Source of the DNA: an uncultured Eggerthellaceae bacterium
GTDB lineage: Bacteria > Actinomycetota > Coriobacteriia > Coriobacteriales > Eggerthellaceae
Reading direction: 5' to 3'
Length of the DNA: 64,000 nt
Assembly: GCA_910588985.1 (NCBI GenBank)
Contig: CAJURO010000005.1
Coordinates: 20,585-84,584 of the forward strand
Shown: piece by piece, positions 28,232 through 37,034 of the stretch
Layout: each line of letters begins with the position of its first letter
How positions within the stretch are numbered: position 1 is the first letter of the stretch
Notes under the pieces: generated by a model
Databases searched by the model: none
What the model was told of the DNA's origin: nothing
Seen by the model: the letters and a program-made list of their open reading frames with translations, nothing else
Translations under genes and position numbers: made by a program

Positions 28232-29041
28232 TCATACGGCTTGGGCTATGCTGCCCCCAAGGAATGAGACGACCTCCATAATGCGCATGAAGAAGTTCTC
28301 GCGGCTCAAGTCCCCTCGATAGAGCTCATTGAAGATCTGCCCATCTCGCAAGAAGATGACCCTATTCGAGAACGAGGCCGCAAAAGCATCATGCGTGACC
28401 ATCACGATGGTCGCACCCAGATCAGCATTGAGCATCTCGAATGCCTCGAGAAGCATATTGGCCGAAAGGGAGTCCAGCGCACCTGTTGGCTCGTCAGCCA
28501 AGATGAGCTTAGGATCCGAAACAATGGCGCGCGCTGCCGCCACTCGCTGCTTCTGGCCTCCTGACATCTGGTTGGGGAACTTCTTCAGCACATCGGCGAC
28601 TCCGAGTTTGTTCGCGATGGCCTTCACCTGCGCGTTGATCGTTGCTGGGTTTGCCTTCTTGATCGTAAGCGCAAGGGCGATGTTCTCATATGCGTTGAGC
28701 GTATCCAACAGATTGAAATCTTGGAATACGAAGCCGAGGCTGTCACGTCTAAAACGCGCAAGCGCCTTGCGGCTCATAAGGGACATGTCCTCGCCATCGA
28801 TCACGATCCTGCCACTTGTTGGCTTATCGATCGTCGAGATGCAGTTAAGGAGCGTGGTCTTTCCCGAACCCGATTGGCCCATGACTGAAACATATTCGCC
28901 CTTTGCCACCTCGAACGACACGCCCCGAAGCGCCTGCGTCACCACGCCACGAGAGCCGAACACCTTCTCTACGCCCTCGACGCTGAGAGCGCAACGCTCG
29001 CTTGATGCCCCGATGTTGGGAGTTACGGTCATCGCGCTCAT
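28232..29041 (-). CDS. BceA-like ABC transporter ATP-binding protein without an adjacent BceB permease
   Basis: 269 residues from the ATG at 29041, 7 bases after AAGGA. Walker A GQSGSGKTT, Q-loop VFQDFNLLDTLNAYENI, signature MSGGQKQR and Walker [14 protein letters not shown] are intact. The C-terminal end (RENFFMRIMEVVSFLGG) is the extension seen in BceA-type ATPases for antimicrobial-peptide sensing and resistance. Such ATPases normally pair with a permease of about 650 residues encoded right after them; here the next gene is tig-like, 134 bases on, and those bases hold no permease remnant that I can recognise. It may serve the FtsX-type permease at 31678 or a distant one. The start overlaps the stop of a 34-codon ORF (ATGA). 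Confidence 0.9.
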   Translation of the reverse strand: MSAMTVTPNIGASSERCALSVEGVEKVFGSRGVVTQALRGVSFEVAKGEYVSVMGQSGSGKTTLLNCISTIDKPTSGRIVIDGEDMSLMSRKALARFRRDSLGFVFQDFNLLDTLNAYENIALALTIKKANPATINAQVKAIANKLGVADVLKKFPNQMSGGQKQRVAAARAIVSDPKLILADEPTGALDSLSANMLLEAFEMLNADLGATIVMVTHDAFAASFSNRVIFLRDGQIFNELYRGDLSRENFFMRIMEVVSFLGGSIAQAV

Positions 29042-29142
29042 TTCATGATCCTTTTCTCGAGCTTTGGCAAGAATGCGACGCAGAGGACTCCCAAGCATAC
29101 AACGCTTGCGATCGAGCCCAAGATCTTTCCACATGTTCTCAT
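29038..29142 (-). CDS. Candidate small membrane protein (34 residues) coupled to the BceA-like ATPase
   Basis: An ATG at 29142, 8 bases after AGAGG, opens a frame that encodes MRTCGKILGSIASVVCLG and continues VLCVAFLPKLEKRIMK. The stop TGA overlaps the ATPase start as ATGA, the classic layout of translational coupling. The product has one clear membrane helix (about residues 7-25), three cysteines (Cys4, Cys16, Cys21) and a basic tail. It fills much of the 180-base gap between the kinase and the ATPase. I recognise no family. It may be a small partner of the ABC protein or kinase, or a coupling ORF only. Confidence 0.45.
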   Translation of the reverse strand: MRTCGKILGSIASVVCLGVLCVAFLPKLEKRIMK

Positions 29143-29221
29143 CTGTCGAACCTCTTTCATTTTGGATGATCAGGTCTCCTCTATCCTAGAGCGCTGACCT
29201 GTCATCATCCATAGATAAGGC

Positions 29222-30274
29222 TTACGCTTGCCTTACGCTTTTGTCATGAACGGACCGACGAGCAAGATCCTGCGGAAACTCGAACGAGACCGTCGTGCCA
29301 ACACCTTCCTCGCTCGTGAGGGAAACCCCGATACCGCAGCGATCGCACATGAGCGCAACAAGATAGAGGCCCATTCCTGTTGACTTGCCATAGGCGCGTC
29401 CATTCTCCCCCACGTAGGAGCGCTCGAAGACAGATGGCATGTCATGCGCCGGTATGCCTTCGCCATCATCAGCAACCGCAAGGACCACCGAGTGCGCTTT
29501 CTCCGTCCAAGATGCGCTCATATGCACATGTTGGGCACCGTATTGGGCAGAATTGAGCAGCACTTGCCCCAGCATGAAAACAAGCCACTGCTTGTCTGTC
29601 TGAGCTGTTAATGCTTCATCGATATCAAAAGAGACGCTCACGCCCCTCTGTATCAGAAAACGAGCATGCGTGCGCACGGCCTCACGAGCCGCCGAAGCAA
29701 GCTCAGTAGCACGGATCTGATAGTCAAATGTCGTAGAAGTCGCACGTGCGTAGAAAAGCGCATTCGCAACTTCCCGCTCCATCCTCTCGAGCTCAGGGAG
29801 GATCTCGGAAGCGTCGGGGATGCGCGCTGCAATGAGCGAAGCAGCGGCTATAGGCGCTTTCACCTCATGAACCCACAACTCGATATAGCGTCGATAGTCA
29901 TCACATTCAGCACGCATTTGCCCAAGCTCGGCATTATAGGCGCAAGAGAGCGCGCCGATGACACCCGATGCAATGCGCGCATCCGCGAATGTCGGCTCAG
30001 GCATCATCTCGTTTATGTGAGCAGCATGGCTCATAGCCTGAAGCGCATCTGAGACCGCCTCCCAATACCTCAAACGACGCAGATAATCATGTATCAGAGC
30101 AACAGCGCAGGCAAGCACGAACGTGCCCTCGATCACAAGAACGCCAGATGCACTCAGGCCAAAGCACACAAGAATGAGAGAGGTAAGCGCAACGCTCAAT
30201 ACGATAAGGAAGAAGGCAAGAACATGATCATGAAGATAGCCCTTCAAAGTGAAGCCAGGTATCTTCGGTCTCAT
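29222..30274 (-). CDS. BceS-like intramembrane-sensing histidine kinase
   Basis: 350 residues. Two membrane helices (about 16-36 and 42-62) are joined by a very short loop, so there is no extracytoplasmic sensor domain. The phospho-acceptor region DYRRYIELWVHEVKAPIAAA (His near residue 144) is the BceS/BraS-type signature. The ATPase domain has the N box (LNSAQYG), the DDGEGIP G1 box and STGMGLYLV. Such kinases sense cell-wall-active peptides through a BceAB transporter. The ATG at 30274 overlaps the regulator stop (ATGA). Confidence 0.93.
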   Translation of the reverse strand: MRPKIPGFTLKGYLHDHVLAFFLIVLSVALTSLILVCFGLSASGVLVIEGTFVLACAVALIHDYLRRLRYWEAVSDALQAMSHAAHINEMMPEPTFADARIASGVIGALSCAYNAELGQMRAECDDYRRYIELWVHEVKAPIAAASLIAARIPDASEILPELERMEREVANALFYARATSTTFDYQIRATELASAAREAVRTHARFLIQRGVSVSFDIDEALTAQTDKQWLVFMLGQVLLNSAQYGAQHVHMSASWTEKAHSVVLAVADDGEGIPAHDMPSVFERSYVGENGRAYGKSTGMGLYLVALMCDRCGIGVSLTSEEGVGTTVSFEFPQDLARRSVHDKSVRQA

Positions 30275-30939
30275 AGATAATACCCCTGACCACGCTTCGT
30301 TTTAAGAAAGTCATCATCCACGCCAAGCGAGCTCAAGGTCTTGCGAAGACGATTGATATTGACTGTAAGCGTGTTGTCATCGATGAACTCGTCCGATTCC
30401 CAAAGCTCGAGCATCATGTCCTGACGTGAGACAACCTTGCCAGGAGTGCGCATCAAGATCGAGAGGATCTTGAATTCATTACGGGTAAGCTCCGCGCTCT
30501 TCTGGGCAAAACGCACGGTCATCGCATTCATATCAAGGCAAAGGCCAAGGTATTCCCTCTGTGCAGGCAAGCTCGAAGCGTTCGCACGTCTCAGCACCGA
30601 AGAGAGGCGTGCAAGCAGAACATGTGGCTTGTAAGGCTTCGTAAGGAAGTCGTCAGCGCCAAGCCCCAATGCCATCACTTCGGAAAAGTCATCTGCGCAT
30701 GAGGTGAGCACGAGGATGGGGACGGAAGAAGACCGCCTGATGGTCTGGCAAATCGCATGCCCATCAGCTCCTGGCAGCATAAGATCCAAGATCACGCAAT
30801 CTGGGCGCAATGAGGCGACTTCAGCTGCGACATCATCGAAATGGTCGCATATGGTCACCTCAAAGTCTTGCAATACAAGCAAATGGGCAAGCTCATCCGC
30901 CAACACCTCATCGTCTTCAACGATATAGATCAACGGCAT
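30271..30939 (-). CDS. OmpR-family response regulator (BceR-like partner)
   Basis: 222 residues. The receiver has the acidic pair near residues 8-9 (VEDDE), phospho-acceptor Asp in VILDLMLPG (about 53), Thr/Ser in VLTS and Lys in FLTKPY (about 103). The C-terminal winged helix ends with DDNTLTVNINRLRKTL and TKRGQGYYL. It is co-translated with the kinase downstream. The palindrome before the FtsX-type gene at 34966 is a candidate target, by position only. Confidence 0.95.
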   Translation of the reverse strand: MPLIYIVEDDEVLADELAHLLVLQDFEVTICDHFDDVAAEVASLRPDCVILDLMLPGADGHAICQTIRRSSSVPILVLTSCADDFSEVMALGLGADDFLTKPYKPHVLLARLSSVLRRANASSLPAQREYLGLCLDMNAMTVRFAQKSAELTRNEFKILSILMRTPGKVVSRQDMMLELWESDEFIDDNTLTVNINRLRKTLSSLGVDDDFLKTKRGQGYYL

Positions 30940-30966
30940 AGACCCGCTCCTTTGCAGATGCTCTTC

Positions 30967-31668
30967 TCACCATTCAAGGGTTTCAGCCGAGACGGGATGC
31001 TCGTTGATCTCGACACGCGCAACGCAGCCCTCACGCACATGGATGATACGATCGGCAATTGCCTCGAATGCCTGGTTATGCGTGATAACCATAACGCATT
31101 TGCCTGTTCGCGCGCAGGTATCTTGCAAAAGCGTAAGGATGGCCTTTCCCGTCTTGTAATCAAGCGCACCTGTTGGCTCATCGCAAAGAAGAAGCTTCGG
31201 ATTCTTCGCAAGGGCACGCGCAATGGCAACACGCTGCTGTTCGCCACCTGAGAGCTGTCCCGGAAAGTTCTCAAGCCTCTTGCCGAGCCCCACCGCTTCG
31301 AGGGTCTGAGCAGCATCAAGCGGGTCACGACAGATCTGGGAGGCAAGCTCGACGTTCTCAAGGGCATTAAGGTTCTGTATGAGGTTGTAGAATTGGAACA
31401 CGAATCCGATATCATAGCGACGATAGAGCGTGACATCGCGTGGGGAGAGCGCGCTCACATCTGTTCCGTCGAGCATGATCGTGCCGCTTGTGACCGTATC
31501 CATGCCTCCGATCATGTTCAGCAGGGTTGTCTTGCCTGATCCAGAAGGCCCCACGACCACGACGAACTCCCCCGCTTCGACCGTGAAGCTCATATGATCC
31601 AAAGCAAGAACCTCGACCTCGCCCATTTGGTAGACCTTGCTCACATCCTTGACTTCAAGAAACGCCAT
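30967..31668 (-). CDS. ABC transporter ATP-binding protein, LolD/MacB type
   Basis: 233 residues, start ATG at 31668. Walker [11 protein letters not shown]-loop [17 protein letters not shown], signature LSGGEQQR and Walker [17 protein letters not shown] are intact. It lies 9 bases after the FtsX-type permease gene and is its obvious partner. The family drives mechanotransmission rather than classical substrate import. The response regulator gene follows after 27 bases. Confidence 0.95.
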   Translation of the reverse strand: MAFLEVKDVSKVYQMGEVEVLALDHMSFTVEAGEFVVVVGPSGSGKTTLLNMIGGMDTVTSGTIMLDGTDVSALSPRDVTLYRRYDIGFVFQFYNLIQNLNALENVELASQICRDPLDAAQTLEAVGLGKRLENFPGQLSGGEQQRVAIARALAKNPKLLLCDEPTGALDYKTGKAILTLLQDTCARTGKCVMVITHNQAFEAIADRIIHVREGCVARVEINEHPVSAETLEW

Positions 31669-31677
31669 GCGAGTCTC

Positions 31678-34600
31678 CTATTCGTTAGATTTCAAGCTTG
31701 AAACCATATCGACCTGTTTGAGCTTCCCGCGCATGCTGATCGCCACGATGATCGTGAAAAGCATAGTGAGCAGGAATGAGTATACGAAGCTTGGCCAATG
31801 GATGTCTCGGCCGAACATGACCGCATCAACCTCAGCGGTGGTCACGACGAAGTTCTCAAGGAAGACGCCGAACACGAGCCCAAGCACGGCTCCCAAACAT
31901 GCGAGGATAAGAATCTCGCGGAAGATATACTGATCGATCTCCTTCGCGGTGAACCCGAGCACCTTAAGCGTTGCTATCTCGCGCCGCCGTTCAGTGATGT
32001 TGATGTTCGTCAAGTTATAGAGCACGATGAAAGCGAGCAGCGCTGCTGCAACGATGAGCACGACAACGACCATGTTCACCGAACGCAGCGCTGTCTTGTA
32101 CATATCGATCGTCTCGTCATTGAACGAGACCGTCTTCACCGCATCGATCTCCCGCAGGTTCTGCGCAAAGAGGTCGCGCTCATCATCAGGGGCGTCAAGC
32201 TGTATGAAGAGATCGTCATAGCGAGGCGAGGCGTGGAATACTCTCTCATACAGAGCAGCATCGATGAACACGTCATGGCCAATGTAGTTCTCAATCACAC
32301 CGCTCACGGGAAGACGGTATACCTCGTTGGTGGCATTGCCCATGTCGTCCTGCATCGCAAGCGCGATCTCGTCGCCCTCGTGGATACCATAGCGCGTGGA
32401 GATCTTCTCGGTGATGAGGGCACCATCTGATGTCAGCGCAACGGGAGCATGGCCGATACGCTCGCGGAAGAGCCAGACATGGCTAAAGGACTCTGGATCC
32501 TCAGGAACGATAAGCTCGACCGACAGGTCACCCTCAGAGCCTTGAGCTACCATCGGCTTCTCATAAGCTGCAGCTACATCAACGACCTTGTCATTATCCC
32601 TGATAGCCTGTTCGACGTCCTCCACCTCGCCTTCATCCGCATCTTCTTCGCAGACGACTATCATGTTGTAATCGATAAGCTCCCCATAATGCTTGTCGAT
32701 GATATCGTTGATGGAATCTTGAAGCCCGAAGCCCGTGAGCAGAAGCGCAGTGCAGCCAGCGATGCCTATGATGGTCATGAACAAGCGCTTCTTGTATCTG
32801 AAGATGTTCCGACAGGTCACCTTCCAAAGGAAGGACAGGCGCGTCCAGATCGGCCGTATGCGCTCGAACAGTATCTTCTTGCCCGCTTTGGGCGTCTTCG
32901 GTTGCATGAGCGCTGCCGGGCTTTCCCGCAACGTTGAGAGAGCAGCGCCCACGGTCGCGAAAAGCGTGATCCCCACACCAAGCGCAGTCGCCAACAACGC
33001 GATGGGCCAGTCAAGCGCAAGAGACGAGATCGGCACGATATAGACAATGGAATAGGCGATCATGATGATGAATGGCAATGTGAAGGAAAGCAGCGCGATG
33101 CCGACGATCGAACCCAGCAGAGATGCCGAACCAGCATAGATGAGATACTTGGAGATGATGCGCAAACGCGCATATCCAAGCGCTTTATAGGTACCGATCT
33201 GTATGCGCTCTTCATCGACCATGCGCGTCATCGTCGTCAAAGCGACCAATGCCGCAACCAGGAAGAACACGAAAGGAAACACCATGGCGATGTTATCCAC
33301 TCTTCCAGCATCCATGTCGAAGCTCTCAGCACCGTAGTTCTTCGTTCGGTCCATGATGAGCCACTCAGGCATTTCGACCGCATCAATATCGGCTTGCGCC
33401 TGATCTATCTTCGCTTGAGCGTCTGCGATCTCGGATTCCGCGCGCGTTCTCTCGCTCTCGTATTCGGCACGTCCGCCCTCGTATTCACGCTCGCCCGAAG
33501 CAAGCTGCTCGCGACCATGTGCAAGCTCTGCTGCGGCTTGATCGAGCTTACGTGCAGCATCTGCCATCTGAGCATCCGCATCCGCGCGGCGTGCCTCAAG
33601 CTCAGATTCAGCCGCATCGATCGCACACACGCCCTCTTCATAACGACTGATGCCAGCATCATAGGCTGTCTGCCCCTCGATAAGCGAGGAAAGCAGGGCT
33701 ATATTCTCTTCAAGAGCACGGCGTTCTTCCTCAGGAGCGGTTGAAGGGAGGGCCGCAAGCTGCTGCTTGAGATGAGCGAGCACCGCAGGGGCAGTTGCTG
33801 GCGTGGCAAGAGGCGCGATCTGCGACCACGCAGCCTCAAGGCGAGCTCCTTGCTCGTCAAGCTCAGCTTTTCCCGCAACAAGCTTGCCTCGTTCTGCTTC
33901 TATGCGAGCAGATGCATCTGCAAGCTGCTGCTCGGCATCCGCGCGCTGGGATGCAAGCTCGGCTCTTCCGCTTTCATATGAACGCTCACCATCAGCGATC
34001 CTCTTTTGGCTTGAGGCTATCTCGGCCGCCGCCACATCGAGCTTTATGCGAGCCTCGTCAAGCTTGGCGTATGCGTCATCCCGCTCTTTCTCGAACTCTT
34101 CGCGCGCCTCGTCAAGCTCCCCCTGCGCCTCGTTCTTGATCGTTCGCAATCGCGCTTGCTCTTGGACTGCTTCGATGCTCGCGATCTCATCCATCACTTC
34201 GTCGATACGCGCTTGATAGGCCTCGCTTCCAGAAAGAAGGTCCTTGGCTCCACGCACCGTGATGAATGCCTCTGTGATGGGAAAGTCGGGCTTGAAGTCG
34301 GATTGGGGAACGAACATGAATTGCTGGATGAGACCAGATCCGAGCGTTGTCGAACCCATAGAGGTCGAGGAGGCATAGTATGACGAATGCGCAAGGCCGA
34401 CAACGGTGTATTCTTTCTCTTGAAGCGTATCATCAAGCCCTGTCGAGCACTCTGCGACAACAAGGGTATCTCCAAGAGAGAGCGGCTTGTTCATGATGCG
34501 ATCGACCGAAAGGATGCACTCATCATCAGCAGTAGGCCATCTTCCCCCTTCAAGGACCAGCTGGTTGATCTGGGCACTCTCATCCCATCCATCAAGTGCA

Positions 34601-34962
34601 TACCCATCTTGTTGATCAGCGCATGAATAAGGAAGCGAATGCACGCGCATCGCATAGGGCTCATCGTCGATCTCGGCGACCACGTCTGTCTCATAGGCCG
34701 CCATCACATCAGCAACACCATCGAGGTTTCTGAGTTCCTCTATATCAGCCTCATCAAGACCCATCGTTGAGACCACGCGAATGTCCATGAGATTCGTCTC
34801 GTCATAGAAGGCATCAGCGGCAAGGCGCATGTCAGGCGCCGCCATGCGAATGCCTGCATAGAATCCCACTCCGAGCGCAACGATGGCGAACACCGCGATG
34901 AATCGACCCATCGAATGCGTGATGGAGCGAAATACGTCCTTATTGAAAGCAGACTTTGCCAT
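31678..34962 (-). CDS. Large FtsX-domain ABC permease with a long coiled-coil ectodomain
   Basis: 1094 residues. A first helix at about 15-36 is followed by a MacB-like periplasm-type domain and then a long Ala/Glu/Arg-rich segment (about 255-555) with strong coiled-coil character. Three membrane helices with the first FtsX domain come next (about 570-700; MTRMVDEERIQIGTYKALGY). After that are one more helix, a second extracytoplasmic domain and the second FtsX domain at the end (ITERRREIATLKVLGFTAKE). Total helices are about eight. This layout is known among actinobacterial and Firmicute FtsX-like permeases, whose substrates are mostly unknown. A promoter with a perfect palindrome over its -10 lies directly upstream. 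It appears to head an operon that includes the two-component genes. Confidence 0.92.
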   Translation of the reverse strand: MAKSAFNKDVFRSITHSMGRFIAVFAIVALGVGFYAGIRMAAPDMRLAADAFYDETNLMDIRVVSTMGLDEADIEELRNLDGVADVMAAYETDVVAEIDDEPYAMRVHSLPYSCADQQDGYALDGWDESAQINQLVLEGGRWPTADDECILSVDRIMNKPLSLGDTLVVAECSTGLDDTLQEKEYTVVGLAHSSYYASSTSMGSTTLGSGLIQQFMFVPQSDFKPDFPITEAFITVRGAKDLLSGSEAYQARIDEVMDEIASIEAVQEQARLRTIKNEAQGELDEAREEFEKERDDAYAKLDEARIKLDVAAAEIASSQKRIADGERSYESGRAELASQRADAEQQLADASARIEAERGKLVAGKAELDEQGARLEAAWSQIAPLATPATAPAVLAHLKQQLAALPSTAPEEERRALEENIALLSSLIEGQTAYDAGISRYEEGVCAIDAAESELEARRADADAQMADAARKLDQAAAELAHGREQLASGEREYEGGRAEYESERTRAESEIADAQAKIDQAQADIDAVEMPEWLIMDRTKNYGAESFDMDAGRVDNIAMVFPFVFFLVAALVALTTMTRMVDEERIQIGTYKALGYARLRIISKYLIYAGSASLLGSIVGIALLSFTLPFIIMIAYSIVYIVPISSLALDWPIALLATALGVGITLFATVGAALSTLRESPAALMQPKTPKAGKKILFERIRPIWTRLSFLWKVTCRNIFRYKKRLFMTIIGIAGCTALLLTGFGLQDSINDIIDKHYGELIDYNMIVVCEEDADEGEVEDVEQAIRDNDKVVDVAAAYEKPMVAQGSEGDLSVELIVPEDPESFSHVWLFRERIGHAPVALTSDGALITEKISTRYGIHEGDEIALAMQDDMGNATNEVYRLPVSGVIENYIGHDVFIDAALYERVFHASPRYDDLFIQLDAPDDERDLFAQNLREIDAVKTVSFNDETIDMYKTALRSVNMVVVVLIVAAALLAFIVLYNLTNINITERRREIATLKVLGFTAKEIDQYIFREILILACLGAVLGLVFGVFLENFVVTTAEVDAVMFGRDIHWPSFVYSFLLTMLFTIIVAISMRGKLKQVDMVSSLKSNE

Positions 34963-34965
34963 ACC

Positions 34966-35000
34966 TTCTATAGTATAGAAATCTCAAGTCGCAATTCCAA
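34966..35000 (-). promoter_or_regulatory. Promoter with 15-bp palindrome over the -10 box, before the FtsX-type operon
   Basis: On the minus strand TTGGAA (35000-34995), a 17-base spacer, then TATACT (34977-34972). The -10 lies within a perfect palindrome TTCTATA-C-TATAGAA (34980-34966) that ends 3 bases before the ATG at 34962. A regulator bound there would block initiation. The predicted transcript has almost no leader. Confidence 0.6.
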
Positions 35001-35056
35001 TTATTGAAGCCAATATAAATCAACTATTTATTGCTGACCTAGGACCCCATTGAAGC

Positions 35057-35091
35057 AAAAAACGGACCTGCATATTATCACAGGCCCGTTT
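35057..35091 (-). terminator. Terminator after rplW
   Basis: Minus-strand RNA: AAACGGGCCUG (35091-35081), 10-base loop, CAGGUCCGUUU (35070-35060) with one G-U pair, then a total of six T residues to 35057. It ends the rpsL-to-rplW transcript before the inserted genes. Confidence 0.85.
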
Positions 35092-35117
35092 GCACAATAA
35101 AAGGATAGATACTTTGA

Positions 35118-35405
35118 TTACGATCCGAAGATCTCGATCGTATCGCCATCCTTAAGCGTTACCATCGCCTTCTTCCAAGTGCGGGTAAGCCCCTTCTTGT
35201 AGCGCAGGCGCTTCGGCTTCGGCTTAACATTCAGGGTATTCACCTTAGTTACCGAAACACCGAAGATCGCTTCAATAGCATTGCGGATCTCGATCTTATT
35301 CGAATCCTTTGCCACCTCAAAGGTGTACACATTCTCCTCCATCACGTCATAGCTATGCTCAGTGACGATCGGGCGGATGATGATCTCACGGGGGTCGCGT
35401 TGCAT
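35118..35405 (-). CDS. rplW: 50S ribosomal protein L23
   Basis: 95 residues from the ATG at 35405, which overlaps the rplD stop (TAATG). DPREIIIRPIVTEHSYD and KIEIRNAIEAIFGVSVTKVN are typical. L23 is the docking site of trigger factor and SRP at the tunnel exit. It is the last gene of this half of the S10 cluster; rplB does not follow. Confidence 0.97.
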   Translation of the reverse strand: MQRDPREIIIRPIVTEHSYDVMEENVYTFEVAKDSNKIEIRNAIEAIFGVSVTKVNTLNVKPKPKRLRYKKGLTRTWKKAMVTLKDGDTIEIFGS

Positions 35406-36031
35406 TATGCCAACACCTCCTCGATGCGCTTCAAGCAAGACTCGGAAATAACAAGCCTCTTGTTGTTGAGCAGGTCATAGGTATTGATTGCGCTCACAGG
35501 CAATACTTCAACTCGAGGGATGTTGCGGAATGAGAGGAACGCATTCACATCGTAGGTGCCAATGATGAGCGTTGTGCGCATGCCTTCGATACCAAGCGCA
35601 CGCATTATCTCAACTGCCTGCTTTGTAGAAGGCTTCTCGAAATCCATGTCCTTTACGATGATCAGCTCACCATCAGCGAGTTTCGCAGAAAGCGCAGAAC
35701 GCATAGCGAGCTTGACTTCCTTGTTGTTCACCTTCTGAAGGTAGAGGCGGCTGTGAGGTCCGAAGACGACACCGCCACCGCGCCAATGAGGTGCGCGGAT
35801 CGTGCCCTGGCGTGCACGACCAGTGCCCTTTTGACGCCATGGCTTCTTGCCACCACCACGAACCATTCCACGTGTCTTGGTATTCGCGGTACCCTGACGC
35901 AATTCAGCTTCTTGTGCTCTCACGGTGCGATGCATGACATGCATATTGGGCTCGATGCCGAAGACAGCATCGACAAGCTCGGCTTTGCCAGAAGCCTTGC
36001 CCTTCGCATCCTTGATCTCTAATGTTGCCAT
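35405..36031 (-). CDS. rplD: 50S ribosomal protein L4
   Basis: 208 residues. The tunnel-lining loop (KTRGMVRGGGKKPWRQKGTG, RARQGTIRAPHWRGGGVVFG) is intact. In E. coli L4 also represses the S10 operon. Start ATG at 36031, 14 bases after rplC. Confidence 0.97.
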   Translation of the reverse strand: MATLEIKDAKGKASGKAELVDAVFGIEPNMHVMHRTVRAQEAELRQGTANTKTRGMVRGGGKKPWRQKGTGRARQGTIRAPHWRGGGVVFGPHSRLYLQKVNNKEVKLAMRSALSAKLADGELIIVKDMDFEKPSTKQAVEIMRALGIEGMRTTLIIGTYDVNAFLSFRNIPRVEVLPVSAINTYDLLNNKRLVISESCLKRIEEVLA

Positions 36032-36045
36032 AGTCTACTCGCTCC

Positions 36046-36672
36046 TTAATTCTTCGCAGCGCGAATGCGAACGATGCCGTTCACGCCGCCTGGAACCGCA
36101 CCTTTGATGAGGATAAGGTTCTGATCCTCATCGATACGGACGACCTTGAGGTTCTTCACAGTTACCGTATCGCATCCCATATGCCCAGGAAGACGAACGC
36201 CTTTGAACACACGAGAAGGGGTTGCACACTGGCCAACTGAACCAGGCGCGCGATGGAAGTGAGCACCATGGCCACCTGGGCCGCCGCCGAAGCCGTAACG
36301 CTTCATAACACCAGCGAACCCCTTGCCCTTCGAGGTGCCCGTAACATCAACCGTGGCGATGTCAGCGAATGCGGCAACCGTGTGGGCGTCACCAACGTTG
36401 TTCTCAGAGGCGTTCTCGACACGTACTTCACGAAGATAGCGCTTAGGCTCTACGCCCTGCTTGTCAAAATAGCCCTTCATCGGCTTGTTGACCTTCTTCG
36501 GCTTGATCGCACCAAAGCCAAGCTGAACAGCCTCATAGCCATCCTTGTCAGCCGTCTTCACAGCGCAGATGATGTTAGGCTCTGCCTGGATGACGGTGAC
36601 GGGAACGACCGTGTCGTCCTCAGCGAAGACCTGCGTCATGCCGATCTTCTTTCCGTAGATTGAATCGATCAT
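36046..36672 (-). CDS. rplC: 50S ribosomal protein L3
   Basis: 208 residues, beginning [20 protein letters not shown]; the central loop near the peptidyl-transferase centre ([20 protein letters not shown]) is present. One of the two assembly initiators of the large subunit. ATG at 36672, 17 bases after rpsJ. Confidence 0.97.
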   Translation of the reverse strand: MIDSIYGKKIGMTQVFAEDDTVVPVTVIQAEPNIICAVKTADKDGYEAVQLGFGAIKPKKVNKPMKGYFDKQGVEPKRYLREVRVENASENNVGDAHTVAAFADIATVDVTGTSKGKGFAGVMKRYGFGGGPGGHGAHFHRAPGSVGQCATPSRVFKGVRLPGHMGCDTVTVKNLKVVRIDEDQNLILIKGAVPGGVNGIVRIRAAKN

Positions 36673-36689
36673 CTTAAACTCTTCCCTCC

Positions 36690-36998
36690 CTACAGCTTAA
36701 TCTCGATGTCCACACCTGCAGGAAGGTCGAGACGCATGAGCGAATCAACGGTATTAGGTGTAGGTTCGATAATGTCAATGAGACGTTTATGCGTGCGCAT
36801 CTCGAACTGCTCACGAGAATCCTTGTCCACATGTGGGGAGCGGATAACGCAATACATGTTGCGCTCAGTGGGCAGCGGGATCGGGCCAGAGATCTTGGCG
36901 CCGGTCTTTTGGGCTGTATCCACGATCAGCTTCGTCGATTGATCGACGATCTTATGATCATAGCCCTTAAGGCGAATACGAATCTTTTGATTAGCCAC
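36690..36998 (-). CDS. rpsJ: 30S ribosomal protein S10
   Basis: 102 residues, the standard length, from a GTG at 36998 placed 7 bases after GGAGGT; an upstream codon at 37013 overlaps that site. [19 protein letters not shown] and [20 protein letters not shown] are S10 marks. It also forms the NusB-S10 antitermination complex. No tuf gene lies between fusA and rpsJ. Confidence 0.97.
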   Translation of the reverse strand: MANQKIRIRLKGYDHKIVDQSTKLIVDTAQKTGAKISGPIPLPTERNMYCVIRSPHVDKDSREQFEMRTHKRLIDIIEPTPNTVDSLMRLDLPAGVDIEIKL

Positions 36999-37034
36999 TT
37001 GATCTACCTCCAATGTAAGCCGAACGCGCTTCTC

